From contig NZ_FCOX02000014.1 in NCBI RefSeq assembly GCF_900044055.2, positions 1 through 64,000 on the forward strand: a stretch of DNA of 64,000 nucleotides. Direction: 5' to 3'. Under the pieces are notes generated by a model. The model made no database searches. It saw nothing but the letters and a program-made list of their open reading frames with translations, and was not told the origin of the DNA. The position numbers and the translations under genes are program-made. Every line of letters starts with the position of its first letter. Position 1 is the first letter of the stretch. The DNA is from Caballeronia calidae (lineage in GTDB: Bacteria > Pseudomonadota > Gammaproteobacteria > Burkholderiales > Burkholderiaceae). Shown here in pieces: positions 30,916 to 39,963 of this stretch.

Positions 30916-31077
30916 GTCGAGTTCTGCCATTTCAGATTGCGAAGCCCGGAACGGGTTCTTTGAAGCCCTGCCCGGGACCGTTCGCGCCAATTCCTGCTTG
31001 TTTTTGTACCGCTATTGTTGCGTCGAGGCGCGATGCGCGCGACGGCCTGCCGACCATCGCGGCGACCGACGCTTCGA

Positions 31078-31503
31078 TTAACGCGAGTAGACGTTCACTT
31101 CCGGGAAGAAGAATGCCACTTCCTGGCGCGCCGTTTCCGCAGCGTCCGAACCGTGCACGGCGTTGGCGTCGATGCTGTCGGCGAAGTCGGCGCGGATCGT
31201 GCCCTTGTCCGCCTTCTTCGGGTCGGTCGCGCCCATCAGGTCGCGGTGCTTGGCGATGGCGTTCTCGCCTTCCAGAACCTGGATCACCACCGGGCCGGAG
31301 ATCATGAACTCGACGAGGTCCTTGAAGAACGGACGCGCGGCGTGCACGGCGTAGAACTTTTCCGCGTCGGCGCGCGACAGATGAACCATGCGCGACGCAA
31401 TGATCTTCAGACCTGCGTTCTCGAAACGGCTGTAGATCTGGCCGATAACGTTCTTTGCCACTGCGTCCGGCTTGATAATCGACAGGGTGCGCTCGATCGC
31501 CAT
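31078..31503 (-). CDS. ndk: Nucleoside diphosphate kinase
   Basis: 141 aa, exactly the family length. Active-site His117 in NAVHGSD; the conserved [10 protein letters not shown] start and NxxHGSD motif are intact. Transfers gamma-phosphate between nucleoside triphosphates and diphosphates. ATG 31503 has GGAG upstream; a four-codon upstream extension in frame is less likely. A TACAAT at 31551-31556 gives a plausible promoter for ndk and perhaps rlmN. Confidence 0.98.
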   Translation of the reverse strand: MAIERTLSIIKPDAVAKNVIGQIYSRFENAGLKIIASRMVHLSRADAEKFYAVHAARPFFKDLVEFMISGPVVIQVLEGENAIAKHRDLMGATDPKKADKGTIRADFADSIDANAVHGSDAAETARQEVAFFFPEVNVYSR

Positions 31504-31839
31504 GAAAAACTCCAAAAAATGAACGGTTTACGGATTAAAACGAATCGACAATTGTAGCACGAAGCAAGGTATGATTGCGATTGAAACCTTACGGCACCGT
31601 AAGAATCAAACCCAGCGAGGACTTAACCGTCCGGACGGCCGAGTCAGCCTTTCGAACTATTGAATTCGGCGCGCGCCGGGGCCATATTGGAGCAGAACGC
31701 TGCATTGCAACCGAAAGGCGCATCGTTGCGGCGGATGCACCGAAACGGTCCTAATTCTGGTTTAAGTCCGCGCACCTTATCATTCGTATATGACGGATGT
31801 CGCGGGAAGACCGACAGACAATTGGAGCAAGGAGAAACC
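31504..31839. other. 336-base divergent regulatory region between ndk and the BI-1 gene
   Basis: AT content is higher than in the neighbouring genes. It holds the putative ndk -10 box on the minus strand and the ribosome site of the BI-1 gene at its right end. An in-frame extension of the BI-1 frame from 31660 lacks a ribosome site and looks non-coding. I see no structured RNA. Confidence 0.6.
31551..31556 (-). promoter_or_regulatory. Putative -10 box (TACAAT) for ndk
   Basis: TACAAT on the minus strand, predicted transcript start near 31544, leaving a leader of about 41 bases before the ndk ATG. The -35 region is weak. Confidence 0.4.
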
Positions 31840-32538
31840 ATGAACGAATCACCCTACAGCTTTGGCCGTAATGGCAGCGTCACCTCGGTCGAGGTGCGCA
31901 ACCGCGTGCTGCGCAACACCTACTGGCTGCTCGCGCTCTCGATGGTGCCGACGGTGCTCGGCGCGTGGGTCGGCGTCGCGACGGGCTTCTCGCTGTTCGC
32001 CGCCACCAGCCCGGCGATGAGCTTCATCGCGTTCCTCGCGATCGCGTTCGGCTTCATGTTCGCCATCGAGAAGACCAAGGACAGCGGCATGGGTGTCGTC
32101 GTGCTGCTCGGCTTCACGTTCTTCATGGGCCTGATGCTCTCGCGTCTCTTGAGCTTCATTCTCGGCTTTTCGAACGGGCCGCAACTCATCATGATGGCCT
32201 TCGGCGGCACCGGCGTGATCTTCGCGGCCATGGCGACCATCGCCACCGTCAGCAAGCGCGATTTCTCGGGTCTCGGCAAGTTCCTGTTCATGGGCGTGAT
32301 CGTCATTCTGCTGGCGGCGTTCGCGAACATCTTCCTGCAACTGCCCGCGCTGATGATGACGATCTCCGTGCTCGCCATCGTGATCTTCTCGGCGTACATG
32401 CTGTTCGACGTGCAGCGCGTGGTGAATGGCGGCGAGACGAACTACATCAGCGCGACGCTCGCGATCTACCTCGACCTGTACAACGTGTTCACGAACCTGC
32501 TGGCGCTGCTCGGCATCTTCGGCGGCAACCGCAACTAA
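31840..32538 (+). CDS. Bax inhibitor-1/YccA family membrane protein
   Basis: 232 aa. Seven hydrophobic segments fill almost the whole chain. The N-terminus (VEVRNRVLRNTYWLLALSMVP) and C-terminus (TNYISATLAIYLDLYNVFTN) match the BI-1/TMBIM family. E. coli YccA is an FtsH substrate and modulator; other members act as pH-dependent calcium channels. AAGGAG seven bases before the ATG fixes the start. It stands alone, convergent with rlmD. Confidence 0.93.
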   Translation: MNESPYSFGRNGSVTSVEVRNRVLRNTYWLLALSMVPTVLGAWVGVATGFSLFAATSPAMSFIAFLAIAFGFMFAIEKTKDSGMGVVVLLGFTFFMGLMLSRLLSFILGFSNGPQLIMMAFGGTGVIFAAMATIATVSKRDFSGLGKFLFMGVIVILLAAFANIFLQLPALMMTISVLAIVIFSAYMLFDVQRVVNGGETNYISATLAIYLDLYNVFTNLLALLGIFGGNRN

Positions 32539-32561
32539 GCGGACCGAACGCGGCAGAAACG

Positions 32562-32592
32562 AAAAAACCGGCCTTCGGGCCGGTTTTTTTGC
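32562..32592. terminator. Rho-independent terminator between the BI-1 gene and rlmD
   Basis: AACCGGCC (32566-32573), TTCG tetraloop, GGCCGGTT (32578-32585), with an A-run on one side and a T-run on the other. It serves both converging genes. Confidence 0.93.
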
Positions 32593-32616
32593 GCCTGCTC
32601 GCGCATCACCGCTGCG

Positions 32617-34032
32617 TCAGTCGCGCTCGAACAACGCGATCGACTCCACGTGCGACGTGTGCGGGAACATGTTCACCACGCCCGCGCCCTTCATCCGGTA
32701 GCCCGCCTCGTGCACGAGCAGGCCGGCGTCGCGGGCGAGCGTCGCCGGATTGCACGACACGTAGACGATGCGTTCGGGCAACGGCCCGTCGCCGCTCTGC
32801 GCGATGTCCGCGAGGGCCTTCGACACGGCGAGCGCGCCTTCGCGCGGCGGATCGATCAGGAACTTGTCGAAGGCGCCGAGGGCGCGCAGGTCGTCGGCGG
32901 TGACTTCGAACAGGTTGCGGCACGCGAACGACGTATGTTCGTCGACGCCGTTCGCCTTCGCATTCTCCAGCGCGCGGGCAGTCAGCGCCTCGCTGCCTTC
33001 GATGCCCACCACTTCGCGCGATACGCGCGCGAGCGGCAGCGTGAAGTTGCCGATGCCGCAGAACAGGTCGAGCACACGATCCGACTTCTCCGGCGCGAGC
33101 AGGCTCAGCGCGCGGCTCACCAGCACGCGATTGATCTGGTGATTCACCTGCGTGAAATCGGTCGGCTTGAACGGCATGCGGATATCGAACTCCGGCAGCG
33201 TGTAAGCCAGCTCGCGATCGAGCGGATAGAACAGGTAGACCGTGTCCGGGCCTTTCGGCTGGAGCCACCACTGGACGCCATGTTCATCGGCGAAAGTGCG
33301 CAGCAGCGCTTCGTCGGCTTCGGTCAGCGGCTCCAGGATGCGCAGCACGAGCGCGGTGACATCGGAACCGACCGCGAGCTCGATCTGCGGCATGCGATCG
33401 CGGATCGACAGCCCCGCCACCAGATGACGCAGCGGCACGAGCATCGCCGAAACGTGCGGCGGCAGCACCTCGCAGCTCGTCATGTCGGCGACGTAGCTGC
33501 TCTTCCTCTCGTGAAAGCCCACCAGCACGCCGCCCTTCTTCTCGACGTACCGCACGGTCAGGCGCGCCCGATAGCGATAGCCCCACGACGGTCCGTGAAT
33601 CGGACGGAACATGGTTTCCGCGCGCAGCTTCGCCAGATGTTGCAGATTGTCCTCGAGCACGCGCTGCTTCACCGCGATCTGCGCGCGCACGTCGAGATGC
33701 TGCATCGAGCAGCCGCCGCAGATGCCGAAAAACTGGCACTTCGGCTTCGCGCGGATCACGCTCTCGCGGATCACCTTCACCACCTGCGCCTGCTCGAAGC
33801 TCGGCTTCTTGCGAAAACTCGAATAGCTCACTCGTTCGCCCGGCAGCGCGCCTTCGACGAAGATCACCTTGCCCGGCTCGCCGTCCTCGTTGACCGTGCG
33901 GCCGACGCCGCGCGCTTCCATGTCGAGCGACTCGATTTCGATTTCTGGCGCGACGAAGTTCGGATCGGGCGTGGCGGATTTCGCCGGCGCGGCGCGGCGG
34001 CGATGGGGAGTTTTTCGAGCGGCTTCAGACAC
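32617..34032 (-). CDS. rlmD: 23S rRNA (uracil(1939)-C5)-methyltransferase RlmD
   Basis: 471 aa. An N-terminal TRAM-like RNA-binding domain is followed by 4Fe-4S ligands Cys99, Cys105, Cys108 and Cys187, then the SAM-binding methyltransferase domain ([17 protein letters not shown]) with catalytic Cys427 in [12 protein letters not shown]. This arrangement is that of RumA/RlmD rather than TrmA. The start is a GTG at 34032 with AGGAAG upstream. Confidence 0.96.
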   Translation of the reverse strand: MSEAARKTPHRRRAAPAKSATPDPNFVAPEIEIESLDMEARGVGRTVNEDGEPGKVIFVEGALPGERVSYSSFRKKPSFEQAQVVKVIRESVIRAKPKCQFFGICGGCSMQHLDVRAQIAVKQRVLEDNLQHLAKLRAETMFRPIHGPSWGYRYRARLTVRYVEKKGGVLVGFHERKSSYVADMTSCEVLPPHVSAMLVPLRHLVAGLSIRDRMPQIELAVGSDVTALVLRILEPLTEADEALLRTFADEHGVQWWLQPKGPDTVYLFYPLDRELAYTLPEFDIRMPFKPTDFTQVNHQINRVLVSRALSLLAPEKSDRVLDLFCGIGNFTLPLARVSREVVGIEGSEALTARALENAKANGVDEHTSFACRNLFEVTADDLRALGAFDKFLIDPPREGALAVSKALADIAQSGDGPLPERIVYVSCNPATLARDAGLLVHEAGYRMKGAGVVNMFPHTSHVESIALFERD

Positions 34033-34068
34033 CTGCGTACTTCCTGGCTAACGAATGGCAAAGGCGAG

Positions 34069-34094
34069 ATTGTAGACGAACGTCACGGCGTCAA
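34069..34094 (-). promoter_or_regulatory. Putative promoter for rlmD (TTGACG ... TACAAT)
   Basis: On the minus strand TTGACG (34089-34094) and TACAAT (34069-34074) are 14 bases apart, shorter than the ideal 17. The predicted start near 34062 leaves a 30-base leader. The -35 overlaps the stop codon of the exonuclease gene. Confidence 0.35.
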
Positions 34095-34867
34095 CTGCCG
34101 AACGCGGCCAGATACTCGGCCCAGTGCGGCGACGTTTCCTGTGCGAGCGCGTTCTTCACGAAGTTGATTTCGTCGGCGTACTCATCGGGCGTGAAACCGC
34201 CGCGCATCATCTGGAAGCGGCAGTACATGAGATACGTGTTCACGACATCAGTCTCGCAATAATTGCGGATTTCGTCGAGATGGCCGTCGCAATACGCTTC
34301 CCAGACCTTGCCGCCGTCCATGCCGAGCTTGCCGGGAAAGCCGCACAGCTTCGCGAGCGCATCGAGCGGCGCATTGGCGCGCGCCTGATACATCGCGAGC
34401 ACGTCCATGAGATCGATGTGCCGCATGTGATAGCGGCTGATGTAGTTGTTGAACTTGAACTCGCGGTCGTCCTGACCGAGATCCCAGTAGCGCGGCGCGG
34501 CGATGCCGTGCACGAGCGCGCGGTAATGGAGCACGGGCAGGTCGAAGCCGCCGCCGTTCCACGACACGAGCTGCGGCGTGTACTTCTCGATCACGCGATA
34601 GAACGACTGGATGAGCGCGGCTTCGCCATCGGCGGCCGTGCCGAGCGAGCGCACGCGAAAGCCGCTGTTGTCGCGGAACACGCAGGAAATCGCCGCGACG
34701 CGCTGCAGATGATGCGGCAGAAAGTCGTTGCCGACGCGTTCGCGGCGCGCTTCGAACGCATGTTCGGCGACTTCGCGGTCGGAGAGATCGTCGGGTAAAT
34801 CTTCGAGACGGCGAATGCCGTCGACATCGGGGATGGTCTCGATGTCGAAAACGAGAATCGGTGTCAT
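34091..34867 (-). CDS. Predicted 3'-5' exonuclease related to the PolB proofreading domain
   Basis: 258 aa stand-alone DEDDy-type exonuclease. ExoI FDIETIP (Asp8, Glu10), ExoII SWNGGGFDLPVL and ExoIII region (RNYCETDVVNTYLMY) are visible. No polymerase domain is attached. Homologs are widespread in beta-proteobacteria as stand-alone proteins of unknown role, perhaps in DNA repair. It lies 55 bases downstream of rpoS on the same strand. Confidence 0.88.
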   Translation of the reverse strand: MTPILVFDIETIPDVDGIRRLEDLPDDLSDREVAEHAFEARRERVGNDFLPHHLQRVAAISCVFRDNSGFRVRSLGTAADGEAALIQSFYRVIEKYTPQLVSWNGGGFDLPVLHYRALVHGIAAPRYWDLGQDDREFKFNNYISRYHMRHIDLMDVLAMYQARANAPLDALAKLCGFPGKLGMDGGKVWEAYCDGHLDEIRNYCETDVVNTYLMYCRFQMMRGGFTPDEYADEINFVKNALAQETSPHWAEYLAAFGS

Positions 34868-34922
34868 TGAATCCTGGAACGCGGCGCCCTAAACCAAAGG
34901 GCGCCGCCGATGCGTTAAAGCG

Positions 34923-36038
34923 TTAGAGCACGGCGTCCTTGCGAACGCCGTTGGATGCGAAAAAGCGCTTGAGCCGCACGAGCGCCTCTTGCTGGATCTG
35001 GCGCACACGCTCGCGCGTGAGGCCCATTTCGTCGGCAAGCTCCTCGAGCGTCGCCGGCTCGATATGGTTGAGCCCGAAACGCCGTTCGATCACGTGCCGG
35101 TGTTTATCCGACAGGCGCGAGAGCCACAGGCGCGTGAGCGACTCCAGCTCGCGATGCTGCACTTCCGCGTCCGGCGACTGGCTCTGGTCGTCCGAAAGCA
35201 GATCGAGCAGGCTGCTGCCGGGATCGAGGTCGAGCGGCGCATCGAGCGAAGCCGTGTGCTCGTTGAGCGCGAGGATATCGGTGACTTCCTCGGGCGTCTT
35301 GCCGGTGAGATACGCGATGTCGTCGATGCTGGCGTCGCGGCGCTCGGGCGCGACACTGTCGGCCGCATTGGCGGAATTTTTTTCCAGATGGCGCTTCGCC
35401 CGGAGCACCTGATTGAGTTCGCGAATCACATGCACCGGCAGGCGCACCGTGCGCGCCTGATTCATGATCGCGCGTTCGATGCTCTGGCGGATCCACCAGG
35501 TGGCATAGGTCGAAAAACGGAAGCCGCGCGTCGGGTCGAATTTCTCGATCGCGTGCATGAGGCCGAGATTGCCTTCCTCGATGAGATCGAGCAGCGGCAC
35601 GCCGCGATTGAGATAACCCTTCGCGATGCTGACGACGAGCCGCAGATTGCGCTCGATCATCACCTGCCGCGCCTCGAATTCGCCCGCCTTCGCGAGCCGT
35701 GAATAGCGCTGCTCTTCCTCGACGGTCAGGAGCGGCTTCACGCTGATGCGGTTCAGGTAATGCTGGATGGTGTCGGCCGTGAGCTCGGCCTGCAGCAGAG
35801 AGCGGAAGTCGTCGGCGTCGGGCGCGGAATCGTTTGACCCTTCACCCGCTTCGCCATTGCCCTTGCTCCGACTGCCGCCTTCTTCGTCGGATTCGGACTC
35901 GGATTCGGAATCGATATCGACATCGACATTGTCGATGTCGTCGTCACGAGTCGAAGCACCGTCCTCCGCCGACACTTGCAAAGGTCGGCTGATCGTCTCA
36001 GTCTCGGCTTGCGGCAGGCGGCGCTTCGTTTTTGGCAT
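34923..36038 (-). CDS. rpoS: RNA polymerase sigma factor RpoS
   Basis: 371 aa. Sigma-70 group 2 regions are clear: region 1.2 ([11 protein letters not shown]), 2.1-2.4 ([16 protein letters not shown] ... [18 protein letters not shown]), region 3 and region 4.2 helix-turn-helix ([20 protein letters not shown]). General stress and stationary-phase sigma factor. The N-terminus holds a very acidic, Ser/Asp/Glu-rich insert (about residues 20-75) that makes it longer than E. coli RpoS (330 aa). The last gene of surE-pcm-nlpD-rpoS; in E. coli a main rpoS promoter lies inside nlpD, and the same arrangement is possible here. Confidence 0.96.
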   Translation of the reverse strand: MPKTKRRLPQAETETISRPLQVSAEDGASTRDDDIDNVDVDIDSESESESDEEGGSRSKGNGEAGEGSNDSAPDADDFRSLLQAELTADTIQHYLNRISVKPLLTVEEEQRYSRLAKAGEFEARQVMIERNLRLVVSIAKGYLNRGVPLLDLIEEGNLGLMHAIEKFDPTRGFRFSTYATWWIRQSIERAIMNQARTVRLPVHVIRELNQVLRAKRHLEKNSANAADSVAPERRDASIDDIAYLTGKTPEEVTDILALNEHTASLDAPLDLDPGSSLLDLLSDDQSQSPDAEVQHRELESLTRLWLSRLSDKHRHVIERRFGLNHIEPATLEELADEMGLTRERVRQIQQEALVRLKRFFASNGVRKDAVL

Positions 36039-36050
36039 GATGGTTTCGCT

Positions 36051-37001
36051 TTATTGCGGCGGCAAATACTTCAGTGGGTCAACAGGTTTTCCCTGCCGGC
36101 GAACTTCGAAATGCAACATCACGCGGTCCGAATCGCTGTTCCCCATCTCAGCGATCTTCTGCCCTTTAGTTACCGCGTCTCCTTCTTTTACCATCAAAGC
36201 GCGATTATGTGCATACGCCGTGAGAAAAGTTGCGTCGTGCTTGATGATAATGAGATTGCCATAGCCGCGCAGCCCATTTCCGGAGTAAACCACTCGGCCA
36301 TCCGCCGACGCGTTGACCGCATCTCCCGCCGCACCGCCAATATTCAAACCCTTGTTCTTCGCATCGTCGAACGTGCCGATAATCGGTCCGCGCGCCGGCC
36401 AGATGAACGCCGGCTGAGCCGCGGGCGCCGTCGCTCCCGTGTCCGCGCCCGGCGCCGCTGCCATGCCGGCCGCCGCGCCCGCGGTCGTGCCAGGCGTTGC
36501 GCCCATGCCCGAATTCGGACCGTAGTACGGCGGCTGCGCAGCCGCGCCCGGCTGCGGCGTGGCGTACGCGTTCGCGCCATTGAGCGGCTGCGCCTGCACG
36601 CCGCCGCCCACGATCGGCGCGGTCGCCACGCCGGGCGTCGCCGCCGCGACGTTCGCGCCCGGAGGCGCCACGCGCATCAGCTGGCCGACTTCGATCTGGT
36701 TCGGGTTGCTCAGGTTATTCCACGCTGCGATGTCGTGATAATTCTGACCGTTTTCCAGTGCAATCCGATATAGGGTGTCGCCCGGTTTTACACGGTAATA
36801 GCCCGGCGGCGGCGGACCGTTGTCCGGCGTCTGCGCCGCCGTCGTGCCGATGGGCGCGCCCGTTCTGTCGACGACCGGCGCCATGTCCATGCGCGTCGAA
36901 CACGCCGCCAGCGCGGACAACGCCAGCACGCACACGCCGCGCTGCGCCGCGCTCAGGCGTTGGTCCGCACTTCCTTCTAGCCAAGCACGCAGGATACTCA
37001 T
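36051..37001 (-). CDS. nlpD: Lipoprotein NlpD (LysM + LytM/M23 domain, probable amidase activator)
   Basis: 316 aa. Lipoprotein signal with lipobox LAAC and Cys34. LysM peptidoglycan-binding domain at about 68-111 (YRVKPGDTLYRIALENGQNY). A long Ala/Pro/Gly linker is followed by a LytM/M23 domain in the last 100 residues. The metal-binding residues of active M23 enzymes are missing: the HRGID-like motif reads KGLNIGGAAGD and the HxH motif reads MLHFEV. This fits NlpD of E. coli, which activates the amidase AmiC during cell division rather than cutting peptidoglycan. The ATG lies five bases after the pcm stop codon. Confidence 0.93.
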   Translation of the reverse strand: MSILRAWLEGSADQRLSAAQRGVCVLALSALAACSTRMDMAPVVDRTGAPIGTTAAQTPDNGPPPPGYYRVKPGDTLYRIALENGQNYHDIAAWNNLSNPNQIEVGQLMRVAPPGANVAAATPGVATAPIVGGGVQAQPLNGANAYATPQPGAAAQPPYYGPNSGMGATPGTTAGAAAGMAAAPGADTGATAPAAQPAFIWPARGPIIGTFDDAKNKGLNIGGAAGDAVNASADGRVVYSGNGLRGYGNLIIIKHDATFLTAYAHNRALMVKEGDAVTKGQKIAEMGNSDSDRVMLHFEVRRQGKPVDPLKYLPPQ

Positions 37002-37006
37002 CGGTG

Positions 37007-38074
37007 TCAAATCACTCCGGATTTTAAGGGTACAAAGAAAACGCGATCGAGCTGCTCTTCCCGCCACTGCGTGACCGAGACGCGCGTGACGAGCGTCAGC
37101 ACTTGCGACTGCGCGGCCTGCGATCCGACCGGCGCGACGAGCTTGCCGCCCACCGCCAGTTGATCCAGCAAGGCCTGCGGCACGTCGAGGCCGGCGCAGG
37201 CGATCACGATCGCGTCGAACGGCGCGGCCGCGGGCAAGCCCAGGCGGCCGTCGCCGTAATGCAGCCGGATGTTCGGCACGCGCAATGGCCGAAGATTGAG
37301 CTTCGCGCGCTCCGACAAAGGGCGCACGCGTTCGATCGAATAAACCTCAGTGGCGACTTGCGACAGCACCGCCGCCTGATAGCCGCAGCCGGTGCCGATC
37401 TCCAGCACCTTGCTCAATGGGCGCCCCGCCGCGACCAGCTCGATCATGCGCGCGACGACGGACGGTTTCGAAATGGTCTGGTGATGCCCGATAGGCAGCG
37501 CGGCATCTTCATAAGCCTGCGCGGCGAGCCCCGGATCGACGAACATGTGGCGCGGCACCACCGACATCGCATTCAGCACGCGCGGATCGGTCACGCCGTT
37601 CGATCGGAGCCGTTCGACCATGCGCTCGCGCACCCGTTCCGACGTGAGCGTCTGCGTGCTCGCCAGCGCGACGTTCGGCGCGCCCTTTTTCGTCGCGGTC
37701 GCCGCCGCGTTCAACTCGCGCTCGACGGGTCGCGCGGCGGTGCGCGGCGCATGCGACGCATGATGTGCCGGCGCCGCGCTCTTGCCCGCACCCGGAACCG
37801 GTTTCGTTGCGCCAATTGCGCTCTTTGCACCGGAACGCGCGGGAAAAACAGAGGTGGCCTGCTTGGCCGAGGCGGCCGCCGTAGCGGGATTCTTCATCGG
37901 GGCGTTCGCCGCGCGCGATGGATTCGGCTTGGCCGGCGACGCCGGCGCGGGTTTGAGCGCTGCAACGGCGGCCTGCTTGCCGCGCGAGTCCTGCGCCCGG
38001 GCCGCGGGCTTGCGCGGCTCGCGAACCAGATCCGCGAGCGCCAGCGGAAAGCGCTTGGCGCGCTCGTCGGTCAT
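37007..38074 (-). CDS. pcm: Protein-L-isoaspartate O-methyltransferase with long N-terminal extension
   Basis: 355 aa. The C-terminal 210 residues are a normal [32 protein letters not shown], the SAM-binding [15 protein letters not shown] and the C-terminal [16 protein letters not shown]. It repairs isoaspartyl residues in aged proteins. The first roughly 140 residues form an Ala/Pro/Lys/Ser-rich, probably disordered extension absent from the 208-aa E. coli enzyme. ATG 38074 overlaps the surE stop by ATGA, so translation is probably coupled. Confidence 0.94.
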   Translation of the reverse strand: MTDERAKRFPLALADLVREPRKPAARAQDSRGKQAAVAALKPAPASPAKPNPSRAANAPMKNPATAAASAKQATSVFPARSGAKSAIGATKPVPGAGKSAAPAHHASHAPRTAARPVERELNAAATATKKGAPNVALASTQTLTSERVRERMVERLRSNGVTDPRVLNAMSVVPRHMFVDPGLAAQAYEDAALPIGHHQTISKPSVVARMIELVAAGRPLSKVLEIGTGCGYQAAVLSQVATEVYSIERVRPLSERAKLNLRPLRVPNIRLHYGDGRLGLPAAAPFDAIVIACAGLDVPQALLDQLAVGGKLVAPVGSQAAQSQVLTLVTRVSVTQWREEQLDRVFFVPLKSGVI

Positions 38075-38829
38075 GTGCGGCGGCTCCCGGCGCGCGCCCA
38101 TTCGCGCGTCTCGGCCATGAGTTTCGTGTGCGTCAGATCGAGTTGCAGCGGCGTGATGGACACGAAGCCGTTCGCGACCGCGTGGAAATCAGTGCCTTCG
38201 CTCGCGTCGAGCGCGTCGCCGGACGGGCCGATCCAGTAGATCGGATTGCCGCGCGGATCGCTCTGGCGGATGACCGGCTGCGAAGGATGACGCTTGCCGA
38301 GGCGCGTCACTTTCCATTCGCGGAGCTGATCGTAGGGCAGGCTCGGGATGTTCACGTTCAGCAACGGATGGCCCGGCATCGGATGGTCGAGGAAATGCGC
38401 GACGATCTCGGCCGCGACGCGCGCCGCGTCGTCGAGATGGAGCCAGTCGCGACCGACGAGCGAAAACGCGATCGCCGGAATGCCGAACATGAAGCCTTCG
38501 GTGGCGGCCGCGACCGTGCCCGAATACAAGGTGTCTTCGCCGACGTTCTGCCCGTTGTTGATGCCGGACACGACGAGATCCGGCTGATGCTCGAGCATGC
38601 CGGTCAGCGCGATGTGCACGGAATCAGTTGGCGTGCCGTTCACGAAATTGAAACCGTTGGGCGCCTGATGAACGCTCAAGGGCCGCGAAAGCGTAAGCGA
38701 GTTGGACGAGCCGCTGCAGTTCTGCTCCGGCGCCATCACGGTTACTTCGCCGAGCGGCTGCAGGGCGCCATGCAGCACATTGATGCCGCGCGCCAGATAA
38801 CCGTCGTCGTTGCTGAGTAGGATTCGCAT
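38071..38829 (-). CDS. surE: 5'/3'-nucleotidase SurE
   Basis: 252 aa. Metal-binding Asp8 and Asp9 in [11 protein letters not shown], plus SGSSNSLTL and [20 protein letters not shown], are the SurE signatures. Hydrolyses nucleoside monophosphates and exopolyphosphate; part of the stationary-phase survival set. No ribosome site is seen before the ATG, and a TACAAT lies only six bases upstream, which suggests a leaderless transcript. Confidence 0.96.
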   Translation of the reverse strand: MRILLSNDDGYLARGINVLHGALQPLGEVTVMAPEQNCSGSSNSLTLSRPLSVHQAPNGFNFVNGTPTDSVHIALTGMLEHQPDLVVSGINNGQNVGEDTLYSGTVAAATEGFMFGIPAIAFSLVGRDWLHLDDAARVAAEIVAHFLDHPMPGHPLLNVNIPSLPYDQLREWKVTRLGKRHPSQPVIRQSDPRGNPIYWIGPSGDALDASEGTDFHAVANGFVSITPLQLDLTHTKLMAETREWARAGSRRT

Positions 38830-38835
38830 CCGACG

Positions 38836-38841
38836 ATTGTA
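38836..38841 (-). promoter_or_regulatory. Putative -10 box (TACAAT) for surE, consistent with a leaderless mRNA
   Basis: TACAAT on the minus strand ends seven bases before the A of the surE ATG, so the expected transcript start falls on or next to the start codon. The -35 match is poor. Confidence 0.4.
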
Positions 38842-38931
38842 ACCGAGGAACCCTGGCGCGACGACGCCTCGAAGGCTCGCTTCCGACGTCTTCCCTGCCC
38901 TACACTGAGGCCACTTTCATCAGGAGACGAC

Positions 38932-39906
38932 ATGCGCGCCGTACGATGCAACGAACACGGATTACCCGACACCCTTTCGATCGAAACGCTGCCCGACCTG
39001 CATCCCGAAGCCGGCGAAGTCGTCATCGACGTGAAAGCGGCGAGCGTCAATTTCCCCGACGTCCTCATCATCCAGAACAAATATCAGTTCAAGCCGCCGC
39101 TGCCGTTTACGCCCGGCGCGGAGTTGGCCGGCATCGTGCGCGAGGTGGGCGCGGGCGTCACGCGCCTGTCGCCCGGCATGCGCGTGGCGGCCTATACCGC
39201 GCAAGGCGCGTTCGCCGAGCAGGCGCGCGCGAAGGAAACGGATTGCGTCGCGCTGCCCGATGACGTCGATCTCGCCGACGCCGCCGCGTTCACGCTCGCG
39301 TACGGCACGTCGTATCACGCGCTCGTCGATCGCGGCGCGCTCAAGGCCGGCGACACGCTGCTCGTGCTCGGCGCGGCGGGCGGCGTAGGGATCGCGGCGA
39401 TCCAGATCGGCAAGATCGTCGGCGCGCGCGTGATCGCGGCGGCGTCGAGCGCCGAGAAGCTCGTCTTCTGCCGCGAGCATGGCGCCGACGAGGTCATCGA
39501 CTATGCGAAGGAAGATTTGCGCGAGCGCATCAAGGAACTGACCGGCGGCAGCGGCCCGGATGTCATTTTTGATCCCGTTGGCGGCGCGTATGCCGAGCCT
39601 GCGTTTCGCAGCATCGGCTGGCGCGGGCGCTATCTCGTCGTCGGCTTCGCGAACGGCGAGATTCCGAAGCTGCCGTTCAATCTCGCGCTATTGAAAGGCG
39701 CGAGCATCGTCGGCGTGTTCTGGGGCGGTCACATGCAGCGCGAGCACGCGCTCGCCGATCAGGAGTTCGCGACGATGGTCGGCTGGATCAAGGCGGGCAA
39801 GCTGCGCCCCGTCGTCACGAAACGCTATGCGCTCGACGAAACGCCGCAAGCCCTCGACGACATGATGAATCGTCGCGTGACCGGCAAGATCGTGATCGAG
39901 CCGTGA
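38932..39906 (+). CDS. NADPH:quinone oxidoreductase family protein (zinc-less MDR superfamily)
   Basis: 324 aa. An N-terminal GroES-like domain (ASVNFPDVLIIQNKYQFKP) is followed by a Rossmann domain with LVLGAAGGVGIAAIQIGK as the NADPH-binding loop. The structural zinc-binding Cys cluster of classical alcohol dehydrogenases is absent, as in quinone reductases. The substrate is not predictable. AGGAG lies seven bases before the ATG, and a TACACT at 38901-38906 could be its -10. Divergent from surE. Confidence 0.9.
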   Translation: MRAVRCNEHGLPDTLSIETLPDLHPEAGEVVIDVKAASVNFPDVLIIQNKYQFKPPLPFTPGAELAGIVREVGAGVTRLSPGMRVAAYTAQGAFAEQARAKETDCVALPDDVDLADAAAFTLAYGTSYHALVDRGALKAGDTLLVLGAAGGVGIAAIQIGKIVGARVIAAASSAEKLVFCREHGADEVIDYAKEDLRERIKELTGGSGPDVIFDPVGGAYAEPAFRSIGWRGRYLVVGFANGEIPKLPFNLALLKGASIVGVFWGGHMQREHALADQEFATMVGWIKAGKLRPVVTKRYALDETPQALDDMMNRRVTGKIVIEP

Positions 39907-39963
39907 TGCGCCTGGTGCCGGCATGGACCCTTTCGCCAGGATTCGCGGCTTAGCCGCGCCCGC

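Noticed and set aside
31660..31839. Extending the BI-1 gene upstream to 31660
   Set aside because: AAGGAG sits directly before ATG 31840, and the upstream residues do not look like part of this membrane family.
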